Below, piece by piece: positions 28,801-37,290 of a DNA stretch of 64,000 nt (its first letter is position 1; every line of letters starts with the position of its first letter). The stretch covers positions 310,001 to 374,000 of the forward strand of contig NZ_SMGD01000011.1 in assembly GCF_004339545.1 (NCBI RefSeq), written 5' to 3'. The notes beneath the pieces are model-generated. The model saw only the letters and a list, made by a program, of their open reading frames with translations, was not told the DNA's origin and made no database searches. This DNA is from Celerinatantimonas diazotrophica. GTDB taxonomy: Bacteria; Pseudomonadota; Gammaproteobacteria; Enterobacterales; Celerinatantimonadaceae. The position numbers and the translations under genes are program-made.

Positions 28801-31502
28801 TCCATCACATGGGTACTAAAAGAGGAGCCACTGTTTAACGTGCTAGACAAAGTCAGGCGGCCTTCTCCCGTTTTGGTAAGCGTTTGACCATCACCTGTTA
28901 TGATGCTTGCAACATTTAACGAATCACCAACGCCATTAGTCACAGTCGCGCTGCCCTGAAGATTCAATGTACCGTTGGATATTGTCAAAGCATTCATCGA
29001 GTCAGTATCGAGTGTCACACCAGATACCAGGTTGATAGTCTGACCATTCATATCCACAAAGTCAGAGGCTAGATTAAACGCCACGGTCTGATTCGCCGAC
29101 GCATAATGCATGGCCTCTGCCAGCGACAACCCACCGCCATCAGTGAGGTCAGTGGCATAATTAGAAAAAGTGGCATTATCATTCGTATTGTCGCCTGTCG
29201 TCACAGTCAGTGAATTAACCACATCGAAACTTACATTATTAGTGCCTGTAGGTGTGGTTGATGTGAGTGCATTGCCTGCCGTATCTTGAATATTTTGACT
29301 GCCCGAAAAACCAAGAGAGACCGTGCCATTGAGATCCGCTAAATCCCCACCCGATACCGTAATATTATAGACATTGGTGCTACCCACTTGGGACACACTG
29401 GTCACACTTGCTGTTGTTCCTGCTACCGTAAAGTCAGTAGCATCTAAGTTAGAGACGGCTTCAGAAAAGCTCACTTGATAAACCAGCGAGTCCGCATTAG
29501 TAGAGGAGCCAGTGGGTGTTTGGCGAGCAATCGAAGTAATAGTCGGTGCTGTCGTATCAAGTACGTAATTTTGGCTATAAATAGAACCGTCATTGCCTGC
29601 TGTGTCGGTCACCTTGACTTTCAAGGTATTGGATCCCGCCTCTAGCGTTTGTCCAGCTAAAGACCACGTATTCGATCCCACGGACGCCGTCGCTGCGCTC
29701 CAGTTAGCTCCATTATCCAAGGACAAATAAACGCTCTCTCCCGATGCCAAGTTAGCTGATAAGGTGCCACTGACCGTCTGCTCAGCCGTCTTGGTGATAA
29801 AATCGCTGTTAGTACCGCCGTTAGCCGTTGTATCAGCCGAAAATGTCGCTGAGGCAATTGTCTCTGTTGGCGCTGTTGTATCAATCGTTACCGACTGGGC
29901 AGAAGTAGCAGCGCTGTCGGTCCCACCGACGTTCTGGATCGCCTTGATGTTGTAGGTTCCGGAGGTCAGGGCCGAGCTGGTCAACTGAATGCTGGTGCTG
30001 CTGGCAGTTCCGGTCGCAAGAGTCTCTCCCGTATCGACCACTCCATCATTGTTGGCATCGTTGAACAGCGTAATCGTCGCTCCGTTGGCGACACCAGTAA
30101 CGGTAAAAGTCGGCGTGGTATCGTTGGTGATGTGGTCCGTGCTGGATATACCGGTATCGGATGCGGCCGACAAATCTGGTGTTGATGGGACACTCGGTCC
30201 AGAGGAAGGGGCAACCACATTATCATAAGCAATGCCGGTGAATGTTAGGTCAGCCAGATTAACTTGAGATGTATTGTTACATTTAAAATTGAAATCTATT
30301 TGCGCAACCCCTGTCACAGGTGTTGTATTATTATCAAATAAGGTAAAAATATTTAAGGGAGAAGACGCCGTAGGGGCACCACTGGTAGTCTTTGAAGGTA
30401 TTGATGTGTTACCATTTAACGCCATGGTGCGTAAAACAGCACCATCTTTATCTTTAAAGACAATTGTGGAACTAGAATCTAAGACTATTTCACCAGCAGT
30501 ATTATAGTTATATACCTTCACCTCACTGACATCAAAAGAGGCAGCATCTACACCATCTGCCTTTATTGTGATGGTTGCATCATTATCATTGGTATCGGCA
30601 AGGAACATCTCTCCACCAAAGAGTGTCGCTCCATTATCCACCACTAAATCACCGTTAGTTAATGATTTAAACCCTGTCCCTCCACTGTCTGAAGTGTCCT
30701 TACCACTAAAATCTGAGTTTGTTTCTGCTAAAACAGAGTAATAATGATCTAAAACCGCTTTATCCCAAATAGCCCCTTCTTTTATATGACCTTGATGGTA
30801 CTCTAAATTCCAGTCGCCATGTAAATCAGCCGCTCCGGTAAGATCATTAGACGCAGCCACATCGGCTTGGGTTAGCTGTGCGATGGAATCAACAAATGCT
30901 TGCCCTTTGCCACTTGCCACATCACAACCATAGAGCAGCAAATCCCCCTGTTCAGTCAATGCCGAGCCCAGTTGCGCTAGATCTGAAGCACGACCACTAA
31001 TATCAGAACGATCCAGATTCAGTGCGCCAAGATTAACGCTGCCTTCCGAACCGTGACTAATAATATGAATGGCATCATAATCACTATGAGTTTTTGCCCA
31101 CTCAGTCATCTGCGACAAACCATCTTGGCTAGAATCGAGCAACACGACTTCCACACCGGCTTTTGTGTTATCAACTAAATTTTGATAATCCGCCACGTTA
31201 CTTTCGATAAAAACAGCTTCTTTACGACCGCTATTTTGCGCCGGATCAACAGCTCGGACTTCGGTCGGGGCAATGACAATGGGCTTGCTGGTGTCTTGAT
31301 GGCTATCGCTGGCGTTTACAACATGATTAGCATCGGTTTGTGCCACGTCATGGTGTAACTGGGCATCACTCATTACCTCTACCGCCGTGGCGACGGCTGC
31401 ACCATCCAACAACAGACGAGGCTCCAAAGCCGTAATCAGCGGCTTACGTGCCTGATGTTTATTGCCAAATTTGTTGGAATATTGCTTTCTCATATTCGCC
31501 AC
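22893..31502 (-). CDS. Giant surface/secreted repeat protein with LEPR-XLL start, DUF4347 and cadherin repeats
   Basis: 2869 residues. The N-terminus has no ordinary signal peptide but a basic stretch and LEPRLLLDGA (26-35), the LEPR-XLL motif seen at the start of many giant exported proteins. DUF4347 (about 93-258) follows, with SHGSEG (His150) and LLYGCDVASG (Cys193). Then bacterial Ig-like modules (about 440-745), a run of autotransporter-type beta-strand repeats (about 870-1580; e.g. LSGNNTFTGG, TLSGNNNYSGNTTVSGGTLS), ten cadherin-like repeats (about 1586-2611) and a putative-Ig module (about 2720-2800). The tail ends NEQLNRAASQLDYYGHDLMK plus LLVS. No RTX nonapeptides. Probably an adhesin exported by the flanking operon; where it ends up is inferred. 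Confidence 0.9.
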   Translation of the reverse strand: MANMRKQYSNKFGNKHQARKPLITALEPRLLLDGAAVATAVEVMSDAQLHHDVAQTDANHVVNASDSHQDTSKPIVIAPTEVRAVDPAQNSGRKEAVFIESNVADYQNLVDNTKAGVEVVLLDSSQDGLSQMTEWAKTHSDYDAIHIISHGSEGSVNLGALNLDRSDISGRASDLAQLGSALTEQGDLLLYGCDVASGKGQAFVDSIAQLTQADVAASNDLTGAADLHGDWNLEYHQGHIKEGAIWDKAVLDHYYSVLAETNSDFSGKDTSDSGGTGFKSLTNGDLVVDNGATLFGGEMFLADTNDNDATITIKADGVDAASFDVSEVKVYNYNTAGEIVLDSSSTIVFKDKDGAVLRTMALNGNTSIPSKTTSGAPTASSPLNIFTLFDNNTTPVTGVAQIDFNFKCNNTSQVNLADLTFTGIAYDNVVAPSSGPSVPSTPDLSAASDTGISSTDHITNDTTPTFTVTGVANGATITLFNDANNDGVVDTGETLATGTASSTSIQLTSSALTSGTYNIKAIQNVGGTDSAATSAQSVTIDTTAPTETIASATFSADTTANGGTNSDFITKTAEQTVSGTLSANLASGESVYLSLDNGANWSAATASVGSNTWSLAGQTLEAGSNTLKVKVTDTAGNDGSIYSQNYVLDTTAPTITSIARQTPTGSSTNADSLVYQVSFSEAVSNLDATDFTVAGTTASVTSVSQVGSTNVYNITVSGGDLADLNGTVSLGFSGSQNIQDTAGNALTSTTPTGTNNVSFDVVNSLTVTTGDNTNDNATFSNYATDLTDGGGLSLAEAMHYASANQTVAFNLASDFVDMNGQTINLVSGVTLDTDSMNALTISNGTLNLQGSATVTNGVGDSLNVASIITGDGQTLTKTGEGRLTLSSTLNSGSSFSTHVMDGSLSISDNGNLGSGELTLDGSSLILQNSSDISHDISLGANGGTITVTNSDVTVSGAISGSGALTHTGERALTLSGNNTFTGGFMLSGSGGVVVADGGNLGSGAVTLSQGLTVTGQSITLANNFVFDGGSMTNANNVTIAGNISGSGSMEKAGAGILNLSGTGNSWSGAATVSAGTLSGTTASLTGNIVNDAAVIFNQSSSGSYSKVISGTGTVTKSGLGAVTFSGANTYTGKTTVSEGELVLDNLNGMALADTSAVALTGTGKLSLSSNETIGNLSGVSGTSVDLGGNTLTVNQTNSSSFAGVMSGTGGLIKTGASMLTLAGANTYTGGTTISSGKIFVSGGSAIADDSAVTVAAGATLQLSTDASETVGSIAGTGSIVANGGTLTVGGNNTSTTFSGVFNGGVAGAALEKVGSGTLTLSGNNNYSGNTTVSGGTLSIASDANLGFGTLVLNSGALSVTGNDTIDNAITLQNSSSLNVASNISAEFSAVISGSGSLLKTGTGTATLSANNTYTGATTLNAGTLSVTGSLSDTSTVVVNSGATLAGSGSIFAANSTHTLTVNGGGFLAPGVPGVNSGAGELTVNGDLVLNGTLKADITGPTAKTEYDQVTVKGDVSLGASSAFDIAYSVSNSGNTFELIDNQGSNVVTGMLNGVAEGGALTSNGHSFQTSYVGGTGNDITLKDNAAPVITSGTTGSVNENAPTSTVIYMATATDAENDTLTYSLTGADAALLSINASTGVVTLKNAADYETKDIYSFNVVVTDNSTGHLTDSKAVTVSVNDLNDNPPVITSGTTGSVNENAPTSTVIYQVTATDADGTAANNTLQYSLSGADANLLDIDAVTGMVTLKASADFETKSSYSFNVIATDNGTSHLTDSKAVTVSVNDLNDNPPVITSGTTGSVNENAPTSTVIYQVTATDADGTAANNTLRYSLSGADANLLDIDAVTGMVTLKASADFETKSSYSFNVIATDNGTSHLTDSKAVTVSVNDLNDNAPVITSSSTGSVNENAPTSTVIYQATATDADGTAANNTLRYSLSGADANLLDINTVTGAVTLKASADFETKSSYSFNVIATDNGTENLTDSKAVTVSVNDLNDNPPVITSSATGSVNENAPTSTVVYQVTATDADGTAANNTLQYSLSGADANLLNIDAMTGAVTLKNAADYETKNTYSFNVVVTDSGTSHLTDSKAVTVSVNDLNDNAPVITSSATGNVNENASTSTVIYQVTATDADGTAANNTLRYSLSGADANLLDINAVTGIVTLKASADFETKSSYSFNVIATDNGTENLTDSKAVTVSVNDLNDNSPVITSSATGSVNENAPASTVIYQVTATDADGTEANNTLRYSLSGADANLLDINAVTGMVTLKASADFETKSSYSFNVIATDNGTSHLTDSKAVTVSVNDLNDNAPVITSSATGSVNENAPTSTVIYQVTATDADGTAANNTLRYSLSGADANLLDIDAVTGMVTLKASADFETKSSYSFNVIATDNGSSHLTDSKAVTVSVNDLNDNAPVITSGATGSVNENAPTSTVIYQVTATDADGTAANNTLQYSLSGADANLLDINTVTGAVTLKASADFETKSSYSFNVIATDNGSGHPTDSKAVVVNVNNVNEAPVLTSGATGSVDGNAPSSTVIYTATATDTDSDTLTYSLTGADAALLNINASTGAVTLKSSADYETKNTYSFNVVVTDNGSGNLTDTKAVVVSVNQVVPPVIAEPPTAPASTAPRVESVDRTSTSPDMPTIPLTPLPAGTIALDRGASGFVGETVMRSVSMNTTDNGRINVGNTEPNAIGTSQPAAVISTSRVAVNVGADGQVQVTPASGVAANTTGLSIANLATQPDRVSIAIADSGAASNYSATLSDGSTLPSWVQIDPVTGEVSMTPPPGQEKISLKINAVDANGNVRVLEVDLDLDKLPTSSPSQPSAEVSPANAVNNGGDFLSLNEQLNRAASQLDYYGHDLMKLLVS
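23669..26750 (-). repeat. Ten tandem cadherin-repeat units, about 312 bp each
   Basis: Within the giant gene, ten units begin with PVITS..TGSVNENAP and end with AVTVSVNDLNDN. Internal units have a fixed period of 312 bp (104 codons): the TCACACTCACGGTCACCGCT landmark recurs at 24281, 24593 and 24905. The first and last units are shorter and more diverged (SLTGADAALL instead of SLSGADANLL). The near-identity of internal units at DNA level implies recent amplification or gene conversion. DxNDN/DxD motifs suggest Ca2+ binding at unit junctions. Confidence 0.9.
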
Positions 31503-31608
31503 CTCAATGGGTCATCATTAATAAGTAGATTCATTCTGCTTTATTGAAAAAGAATCAATCTGTTACTTATCGCTGCGCTTTTGCCATGCTCTTTTTGCGC
31601 ATTATTTT

Positions 31609-32343
31609 TTATCGAAATTTAGCCACTACACTCATACCGGGCAGCACTTTGTCAGGTACATTTTTAATAGTTGCTCGAATTTGAACCGTCTGGCTGGTCG
31701 GGTCGACACTGGGCCCTATATGGCGGATCACTGCCGTTAAACTCTGGTTGGTTTCTTCAACTTGTAAAATAATCGTCTTATTTATCGTTAACCATTCCAT
31801 CCATTGAGCAGGGACGATGATGTCGGCTTCTAGACGCTCGCGTCCAACGATTTTCATCAAGGCTTGGCGCTGTTGTACGACCTCAAAAGGGTGAATATCC
31901 ATTTGCTCTACCCTGCCATTAAATGGTGCTTTGATATTGCAGCGAGATACATTTAATTGCGTTATGGTTCGTTCTGCTTGCACCTTTTGTAAATCAGCTT
32001 CAGCAATGGTGAGATCCAATGTGCCAATGGAGTTAAGTCGATTCAACTGCTGGGCATTCTCTAACTTCGCCCGTGCGACTTTCTCTTGTGCTTCGACTTT
32101 TTTAAGCTGGGCGTTAAATAAACGGCAATCTAATTGAACCAATATGGCACCTTTTTTAAAGGACTCACCCATCTGTTTTGGCAGTGCAATAACTTTCGCG
32201 GCTAACTCACTGGATAATGTCGCTTGATGAACCGCCACAAGAATCCCCCGAGCACTGTCCTGGGTACTATCCTGAGCTGCCCGAGCTGTTATTCCCTGCG
32301 TTAATAAAGCTATCATTAAAAAAGAACGAAGATACGAATTCAT
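31609..32343 (-). CDS. Periplasmic adaptor (HlyD/RND MFP type)
   Basis: 244 residues. A cleavable-looking signal peptide (MIALLTQGITARAA, about 1-23) rather than a membrane anchor. Then lipoyl half (SELAAKVIALPKQMGESFKK), coiled coil (about 75-130) with NRLNSIGTLDLTIAEADL, second lipoyl half (CNIKAPFNGRVEQMDIHPFE) and a beta-barrel domain ending PGMSVVAKFR. Short for the family: the membrane-proximal domain is absent. It follows the TolC-like gene by 8 bp and precedes the giant gene by 106 bp. Three adaptors in one operon is unusual; this one may be the outer-membrane-side link. Confidence 0.85.
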   Translation of the reverse strand: MNSYLRSFLMIALLTQGITARAAQDSTQDSARGILVAVHQATLSSELAAKVIALPKQMGESFKKGAILVQLDCRLFNAQLKKVEAQEKVARAKLENAQQLNRLNSIGTLDLTIAEADLQKVQAERTITQLNVSRCNIKAPFNGRVEQMDIHPFEVVQQRQALMKIVGRERLEADIIVPAQWMEWLTINKTIILQVEETNQSLTAVIRHIGPSVDPTSQTVQIRATIKNVPDKVLPGMSVVAKFR

Positions 32344-32351
32344 GAGTATTA

Positions 32352-33932
32352 TTAGCTTTCGCTCTCCACTTTTCTTTGAGCCGTCAACGAAGGCTGCATG
32401 GCTCGCTCAGTAATTACGTTAATGCCACCTTGCCGCCATTTCATTTGTAACTTTTTAAATGCTTTGGATAGTTGCTCTAAACTCATATTGCCAAATCCTG
32501 CTGGCAATGGGTCTAACCCCATAGACACTAAAACCTTACCGTAGTCGTTTTGTAGATTGGCATAGGCTACATCGCGGCGTAACTCTGCCAGCACCGCATT
32601 CAACTCTTCCCGTATCACCGTTAAATCACCAATGCTCTGTGCCGTCCGGCTGGACTCCACTTGTGTTTTGATACGCTGCGAGACATCAAAATACTGGGTA
32701 GAAAGTTGATAAGTATAAATGGCTTCTTTATATTGAATATCCGCAATATGCACTTGCGAGATAACAGCCATTGCGGTAGCGAGTGCTTGTTGTTCACTCG
32801 CCGCTATTTTCAGTTTATTGAGTTGCTTGATCTTGCCGTAACGAAATACATTCATCAGATTCCAGTTCACGCCTACGCCAGCTGATCGCCAATCGTTATT
32901 TCTCAAGTAATCTGAGTCGTTGTAATTAACACTCAGGTTTAAATTCAAGCTAGGAAACAAGGATAGAAAAGCAGAATGGACTTCTTGCTGAGTAATACGT
33001 TTTTGGTATTGGGCTTCTCGTAACTCGGGTCGTAGAACAAGCGCTGTGCGCTCCATGTCTTTAATATTAATATTGAGCTTAGGTGTGATGAAGTTCGGAT
33101 TATTGACATCAGCCAATTGAAATTTGGTTGATGGGTTAAGCCCCATTAACGTAGCTAATTCAGCTTTTGCCGGCATCAGATCCTTACGGATATCTTGTAA
33201 AGTTCGCAACGTTTCCAGTAAAGACCGCTGGTACATTAACGCTTCCATTGGCGATTGGGCGCGGATCTGTTCAAGACGTTCTGAATCCGATAGAGCTTTG
33301 CGAGCTTTCGTAATTAAAGGGTTAATTTTCGCTAATAGGCGCTCAGCAGAAACGGCTCGGTAGTATGCACTGCGTGATTGCTCCATGATATTATGGACGA
33401 CTTTACGTTCTCGTTCTTTGGCAATCATAAATCGATCAGCTTGCTGTTTAGCACGGTAATAAGACAAGCCAAAGTCCAACACATCCCACGTCGCACCAAT
33501 ATTAGCGTTGACCGTACTTTTATCCGATGAAACGAAATAGTTAGGATTATCTCTTAGAGGAGCAGGTTTATCCCCATCAAACGATACCGATGCCGATGCG
33601 TCATAATTATTGCGGCGAGTATAACCTGCGGCAACAGCCAACTTGGGTAGCATGTCAAACTTATCAACCGATAATTGGCCTTGTGAAACGACCGCTTCAA
33701 ACGTTTTAAGTCGAGCTTCTCGGTTGTACTTGATTGTCCGAGCAAAAGCCTCATTCAAATCAATCGGTCCAGTGATCGGCGCGACATCTTTTTTCAAAAT
33801 GGCTGCATTTTCCACAGCATTGGCCATCACTTCTTGGTGAGTGAGTGGTTTTGGCACCACCGAACACCCTGCAACAGCCACAGAAATAAACGCAGCCAAT
33901 GCAGTACGCCCCAACACTAATCGCGAAGACAT
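32352..33932 (-). CDS. TolC-family outer-membrane efflux lipoprotein
   Basis: 526 residues. Lipoprotein signal peptide ending in the lipobox VAGC (about residues 20-23), then two outer-membrane-efflux repeats built of long helices with beta segments (GATWDVLDFGLSYYRAKQQA and GVNWNLMNVFRYGKIKQL are the typical barrel-to-helix transitions). Forms a trimeric channel across outer membrane and periplasm. First gene of the six-gene operon. Its upstream region (33933-34100) should hold the promoter. Long C-terminal tail after the second repeat (about 465-526) is extra compared with most family members. Confidence 0.9.
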   Translation of the reverse strand: MSSRLVLGRTALAAFISVAVAGCSVVPKPLTHQEVMANAVENAAILKKDVAPITGPIDLNEAFARTIKYNREARLKTFEAVVSQGQLSVDKFDMLPKLAVAAGYTRRNNYDASASVSFDGDKPAPLRDNPNYFVSSDKSTVNANIGATWDVLDFGLSYYRAKQQADRFMIAKERERKVVHNIMEQSRSAYYRAVSAERLLAKINPLITKARKALSDSERLEQIRAQSPMEALMYQRSLLETLRTLQDIRKDLMPAKAELATLMGLNPSTKFQLADVNNPNFITPKLNINIKDMERTALVLRPELREAQYQKRITQQEVHSAFLSLFPSLNLNLSVNYNDSDYLRNNDWRSAGVGVNWNLMNVFRYGKIKQLNKLKIAASEQQALATAMAVISQVHIADIQYKEAIYTYQLSTQYFDVSQRIKTQVESSRTAQSIGDLTVIREELNAVLAELRRDVAYANLQNDYGKVLVSMGLDPLPAGFGNMSLEQLSKAFKKLQMKWRQGGINVITERAMQPSLTAQRKVESES

Positions 33933-34575
33933 AAAAACTCCTTTAGAGAGAGTAAAAACTAGCGAGAAGCAATACAGATGGCTGAAGGGAAAGACAATAT
34001 AAGGAATATAGATAATACTTTAGCTTCCATGCTAACACCTAGAATCAGCCTTGATTCCCTAACAAATTACGCATTAAGTGTTGCAGAGATTAATGAAATT
34101 ATCAAATAATATAAGTGTTTTGTTTTTAAGAACTTTTCATCTGAAAATATTGTTCATGTAGCGTAGTAGCGTTGGGGCAACTTTGATATGTATGAAAGCA
34201 GACAGTCCTTTGGGTCCAATCAATCATTAACTGACATGTCTTTCATTTATTCCTAATAATCATCAGCTCTGGAAATGCAGTTAGCAGTCATTAGATTGTA
34301 GCAAGTTATAACAGCTACTTTTCCAATACCATCGGCAATTATCCGTTGGACCGATTCGAGCTGTTGTCGCAAAAAGAGAAAAAACATGGTGACGGCTACG
34401 TATAGGCCACACCGATCAAACCGTGTTTGGCGTTACCCGATATTGCCAATACCAATTAAGATAAAAAGTATTAAATTACAATTGCTTAAATATAATTCAG
34501 TGTGCAAACTTAGGTCATGCAGTTAGTTGTTTTCAACATAACCTCATTAATACCATTTGCCCTCATTCACTTTAT
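33933..34575. other. Intergenic region upstream of the export operon
   Basis: About 640 bp, convergent-free: contains the presumed promoter of the TolC-led operon, and no open frame or repeat I can support. Sequence between 34300 and 34450 is less A+T-rich than its surroundings and may be relic coding DNA, but no family is recognisable. Confidence 0.4.
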
Positions 34576-35508
34576 TTAAAATCCACGCTTTTCCATGGCT
34601 TCGTGACAAACTGTTGCTACTTGTTCTCTGAGCCAGATATGCGCGGAATCAAGTTGCAAGCGAGGATGCCACATCATAGAGATCGTAATATCATGGGTCT
34701 GCACGGGCAGCTCAAATACCCACAAACTAGCGTGATCAGAATGAAATGACTCATTTAGCAAAAATGAGGCAGGTACTAAAGCAATTAAATCTGAATTTTT
34801 AGCAACCTCAAGTGCCGCAGGAAAACTAGGGACGGTAGCCGCGATATGTCGCATGATACCTTGTGCTTTAAGTTCGTCATCGACAGGTCCTGAAAAATCA
34901 CCTCTTCGGGAGGCAATAATATGACTAAATTGGCAGTATTGTTCAATGGTTACCGTTTTACACTGATCAAGTGGATGTCCTTTTCTGACGACACTCACGA
35001 AGTGATCATAAAACAAGGCTTTGATGCGGATTTCAGGTCCCATATTTTTGAGTACACCAATTTCTAAATCAACTTTCCCCTCTCTAAGCGCCTCTGGACT
35101 TTTTTGCTGTTTAGGCAGAAACCGTAACCGGACTTTCGGCGCATGTTTAGCCATGTGAGTAATCAATTTGGATGCAAACGTTTCAATAAACCCATCATTC
35201 GCACGAATGGTAAAAGTCTGTTCAAGTGCTGACAAATCTAAAGGTTGAATATTAGGTTGAAGGATATTTCGTGCTTCAAACACGGTATGTCTTGTACGCT
35301 CTTTAATCGACTCAGCATAAGGCGTTAATACCATGTTTCTTCCCGCACGCACCAACAGTTGATCACCGGTGATTAAACGTAATCGCGCTAGTGTTCGGCT
35401 CATCGCGGAGGTACTTAACGATAATTGACTCGCTGCCCTCGCGACACTTTTTTCCACAAGTAAAACATCCAGTGCGGCAAGCAAGTTCATGTCCGGAATT
35501 TTCATCAC
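34576..35508 (-). CDS. LysR-family transcriptional regulator
   Basis: 310 residues. N-terminal winged HTH (about 7-66): LLAALDVLLVEKSVARAASQ, SLSTSAMSRTLARLRLITGD, followed by the PBP2-type effector domain (about 95-300). Divergent from an MFS exporter gene with 132 bp between starts, the classic LysR-target arrangement, so it probably regulates that exporter. Effector unknown. Confidence 0.9.
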   Translation of the reverse strand: MMKIPDMNLLAALDVLLVEKSVARAASQLSLSTSAMSRTLARLRLITGDQLLVRAGRNMVLTPYAESIKERTRHTVFEARNILQPNIQPLDLSALEQTFTIRANDGFIETFASKLITHMAKHAPKVRLRFLPKQQKSPEALREGKVDLEIGVLKNMGPEIRIKALFYDHFVSVVRKGHPLDQCKTVTIEQYCQFSHIIASRRGDFSGPVDDELKAQGIMRHIAATVPSFPAALEVAKNSDLIALVPASFLLNESFHSDHASLWVFELPVQTHDITISMMWHPRLQLDSAHIWLREQVATVCHEAMEKRGF

Positions 35509-35640
35509 TTTCCCTCTGCATTTATATTGCGTCTCAATGATATGGCGTTTTGTGCAACTATATAATGAAATCCATGCGTCTTACGCCTTAGATAGTAACA
35601 GTTTAAACTTTCATCATCCAAAGAAAAGAGGTGAAAGCAT

Positions 35641-37035
35641 ATGGAACTATTCATGAGTCGAGCTGGCGATGACGGGTTACCCGGTAAAGAGCGATTATTT
35701 GCAATGTTGGCCGTCATGGTTACGACGACGATGAATGTCTTTGATGGTTCAATGATTAATATTGCGTTGCCCCAGATGTCAAAATCACTAGGAGTTAGTG
35801 CTTCAGACGCAGTTTGGGTTGCTAATGGTTATTTACTAGCGGTTGCAATGTCTCTCGCTATTTTTTCTGCATTGGCGACTCGTATCGGTTTTCGTAGACA
35901 GTTTATGGGTGGATTAATCCTTTTTACACTGTCGTCTGTGGGATGTGCGCTATCATCGTCATTATCAGAATTGGTTGTTATGCGTTTTATTCAAGGAATT
36001 GGAGGCGCAGCAACACTCAGTATCGCGCCAGCACTGCTCAGAGGGATTTTCCCCACCCGATTACTTGGCAGAATTTTAGGAGTTAACGCATTATTAATTG
36101 CAACCTGTACCGCTGTATCACCATTAATCAGTGGCGTGTTGTTAGTGACGTTAAACTGGCCGTGGCTGTTTATGATTAACGTCCCATTAGGGGTTGTCGC
36201 GGTAGTTTGTTCACAGCGACACCTTCCTAAACCGGATCAACTTGATACTCGTCCGCTCGATAAAATAGGTGCATTGTTTTCTGTGATCATGTTGGGCAGT
36301 ACCATTTTGTGCGCTAACACGTTTTCTAATCATGCAACCCGTTATAACGAACAACAGGCATTGTTTTATGCCATAGCTGCGTTAGTCAGTGGCGCGGCAT
36401 TCGTTTATCGTCAGCGCAATACTATGATCCCGCTATTGCCGTTAGAAATATTTTCGAATCGCCGTTTTTCTTTATCAGCGATTACATCTTTCATTTCGTT
36501 TATCGCTCAGGGGATTACTTTTATTGCACTGCCATTTTTATATGAGAGTGTTTATAGCTATAGCCCACTGACATCTGCATTACTTTTTCTTCCATGGCCT
36601 GTAGGTATTGTTTTTACAGCACCCTATGCCGGCAGACTAGCTGATAAGAAAAATCCAGCAATCATTTCAACGCTCGGACTGATCATTTTTGGTATTGGAT
36701 TAGTCCTCTTGAACGCTCTGCCACCAACACCATCAATTCTAGATATTGTTTGGAGAAATTTAATCTGTGGCATTGGTTTTGGCTTATTTCAAAGTCCTAA
36801 TAATCGTGAAATGATGGCCAATGTAAAGGCAAACTATAGTAGTTATGCGTCAGGAGTACTCGCGATGATGAGAACATTTGGCCAATGCCTTGGAACTGCG
36901 GTTATTGGCATCATTCTATCCCAGTCAGATTCACTGACTTCATCTTCTGGACGCACGGTACACCTAGGATTTTGGTTTGCTTCTGGCGCAGTATTTTTAG
37001 CTATTTTATTTAGTGTTATCCGGGTTAAAAAATAA
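35641..37035 (+). CDS. MFS exporter, DHA2-like
   Basis: 464 residues, about 14 hydrophobic helices. Signatures: MNVFDGSMINIALPQMSKSL (TM1 region), ATRIGFRRQFMGGLILF (motif A variant) and MRFIQGIGGAATLSIAPALL (motif B-like). Start set by GAGGTGAAA six bases before ATG 35641. Likely drug or metabolite/H+ antiporter, controlled by the divergent LysR gene. Ends 160 bp before a junction repeat (37.2 kb). Confidence 0.88.
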   Translation: MELFMSRAGDDGLPGKERLFAMLAVMVTTTMNVFDGSMINIALPQMSKSLGVSASDAVWVANGYLLAVAMSLAIFSALATRIGFRRQFMGGLILFTLSSVGCALSSSLSELVVMRFIQGIGGAATLSIAPALLRGIFPTRLLGRILGVNALLIATCTAVSPLISGVLLVTLNWPWLFMINVPLGVVAVVCSQRHLPKPDQLDTRPLDKIGALFSVIMLGSTILCANTFSNHATRYNEQQALFYAIAALVSGAAFVYRQRNTMIPLLPLEIFSNRRFSLSAITSFISFIAQGITFIALPFLYESVYSYSPLTSALLFLPWPVGIVFTAPYAGRLADKKNPAIISTLGLIIFGIGLVLLNALPPTPSILDIVWRNLICGIGFGLFQSPNNREMMANVKANYSSYASGVLAMMRTFGQCLGTAVIGIILSQSDSLTSSSGRTVHLGFWFASGAVFLAILFSVIRVKK

Positions 37036-37198
37036 AAAAATTATATTACGCTTTGGCTCTAGTGTGGATTACCCTGAGTCACCGCTAATAAGTGGTATAT
37101 GTGAGTACGCCTCCGGCCATTGATGCCAGTCGTCATAGACACTTAGTGGCTAAGTTCAAAGTAAGCAAGACTCATTAACCAAATGATTACTATAAAAA

Positions 37199-37228
37199 AT
37201 ACCAGTCAATAATATGACTGACTGGTAT
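37199..37228. terminator. Junction hairpin, copy D
   Basis: 10-bp stem ATACCAGTCA (37199-37208) / TGACTGGTAT (37219-37228), with a run of A before and TTTTATTTT after, so it can terminate in both directions. Diverged version of the hairpin found after guaA at 55.07 kb. Confidence 0.65.
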
Positions 37229-37250
37229 TTTTATTTTATGAAGACCTGAT

Positions 37251-37290
37251 GAGCTACTTGTAGCCAGCGCTAAACCGACTTGAATATCAA
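37251..37290. repeat. Diverged junction repeat (copy D)
   Basis: GAGCTACTTGTAGCCAGCGC continuing to GAATATCAA aligns without gaps to the 44.4-kb copy, with roughly three quarters identity by eye over 40 bp. Right-arm similarity continues beyond it. Confidence 0.55.

Noticed and set aside
26995-28887. Several + strand open frames of 70-130 codons opposite the giant gene
   Set aside because: They arise from the regular codon bias of a Gly/Thr/Ser-rich repeat protein read on the other strand; they have no ribosome sites and Pro/Val-rich nonsense composition.
22893-31502. RTX toxin or classical LapA-type T1SS substrate
   Set aside because: No GGxGxDxxx nonapeptide repeats and no ABC transporter gene in the operon; the N-terminal LEPR-XLL motif and the neighbours fit a different export route.
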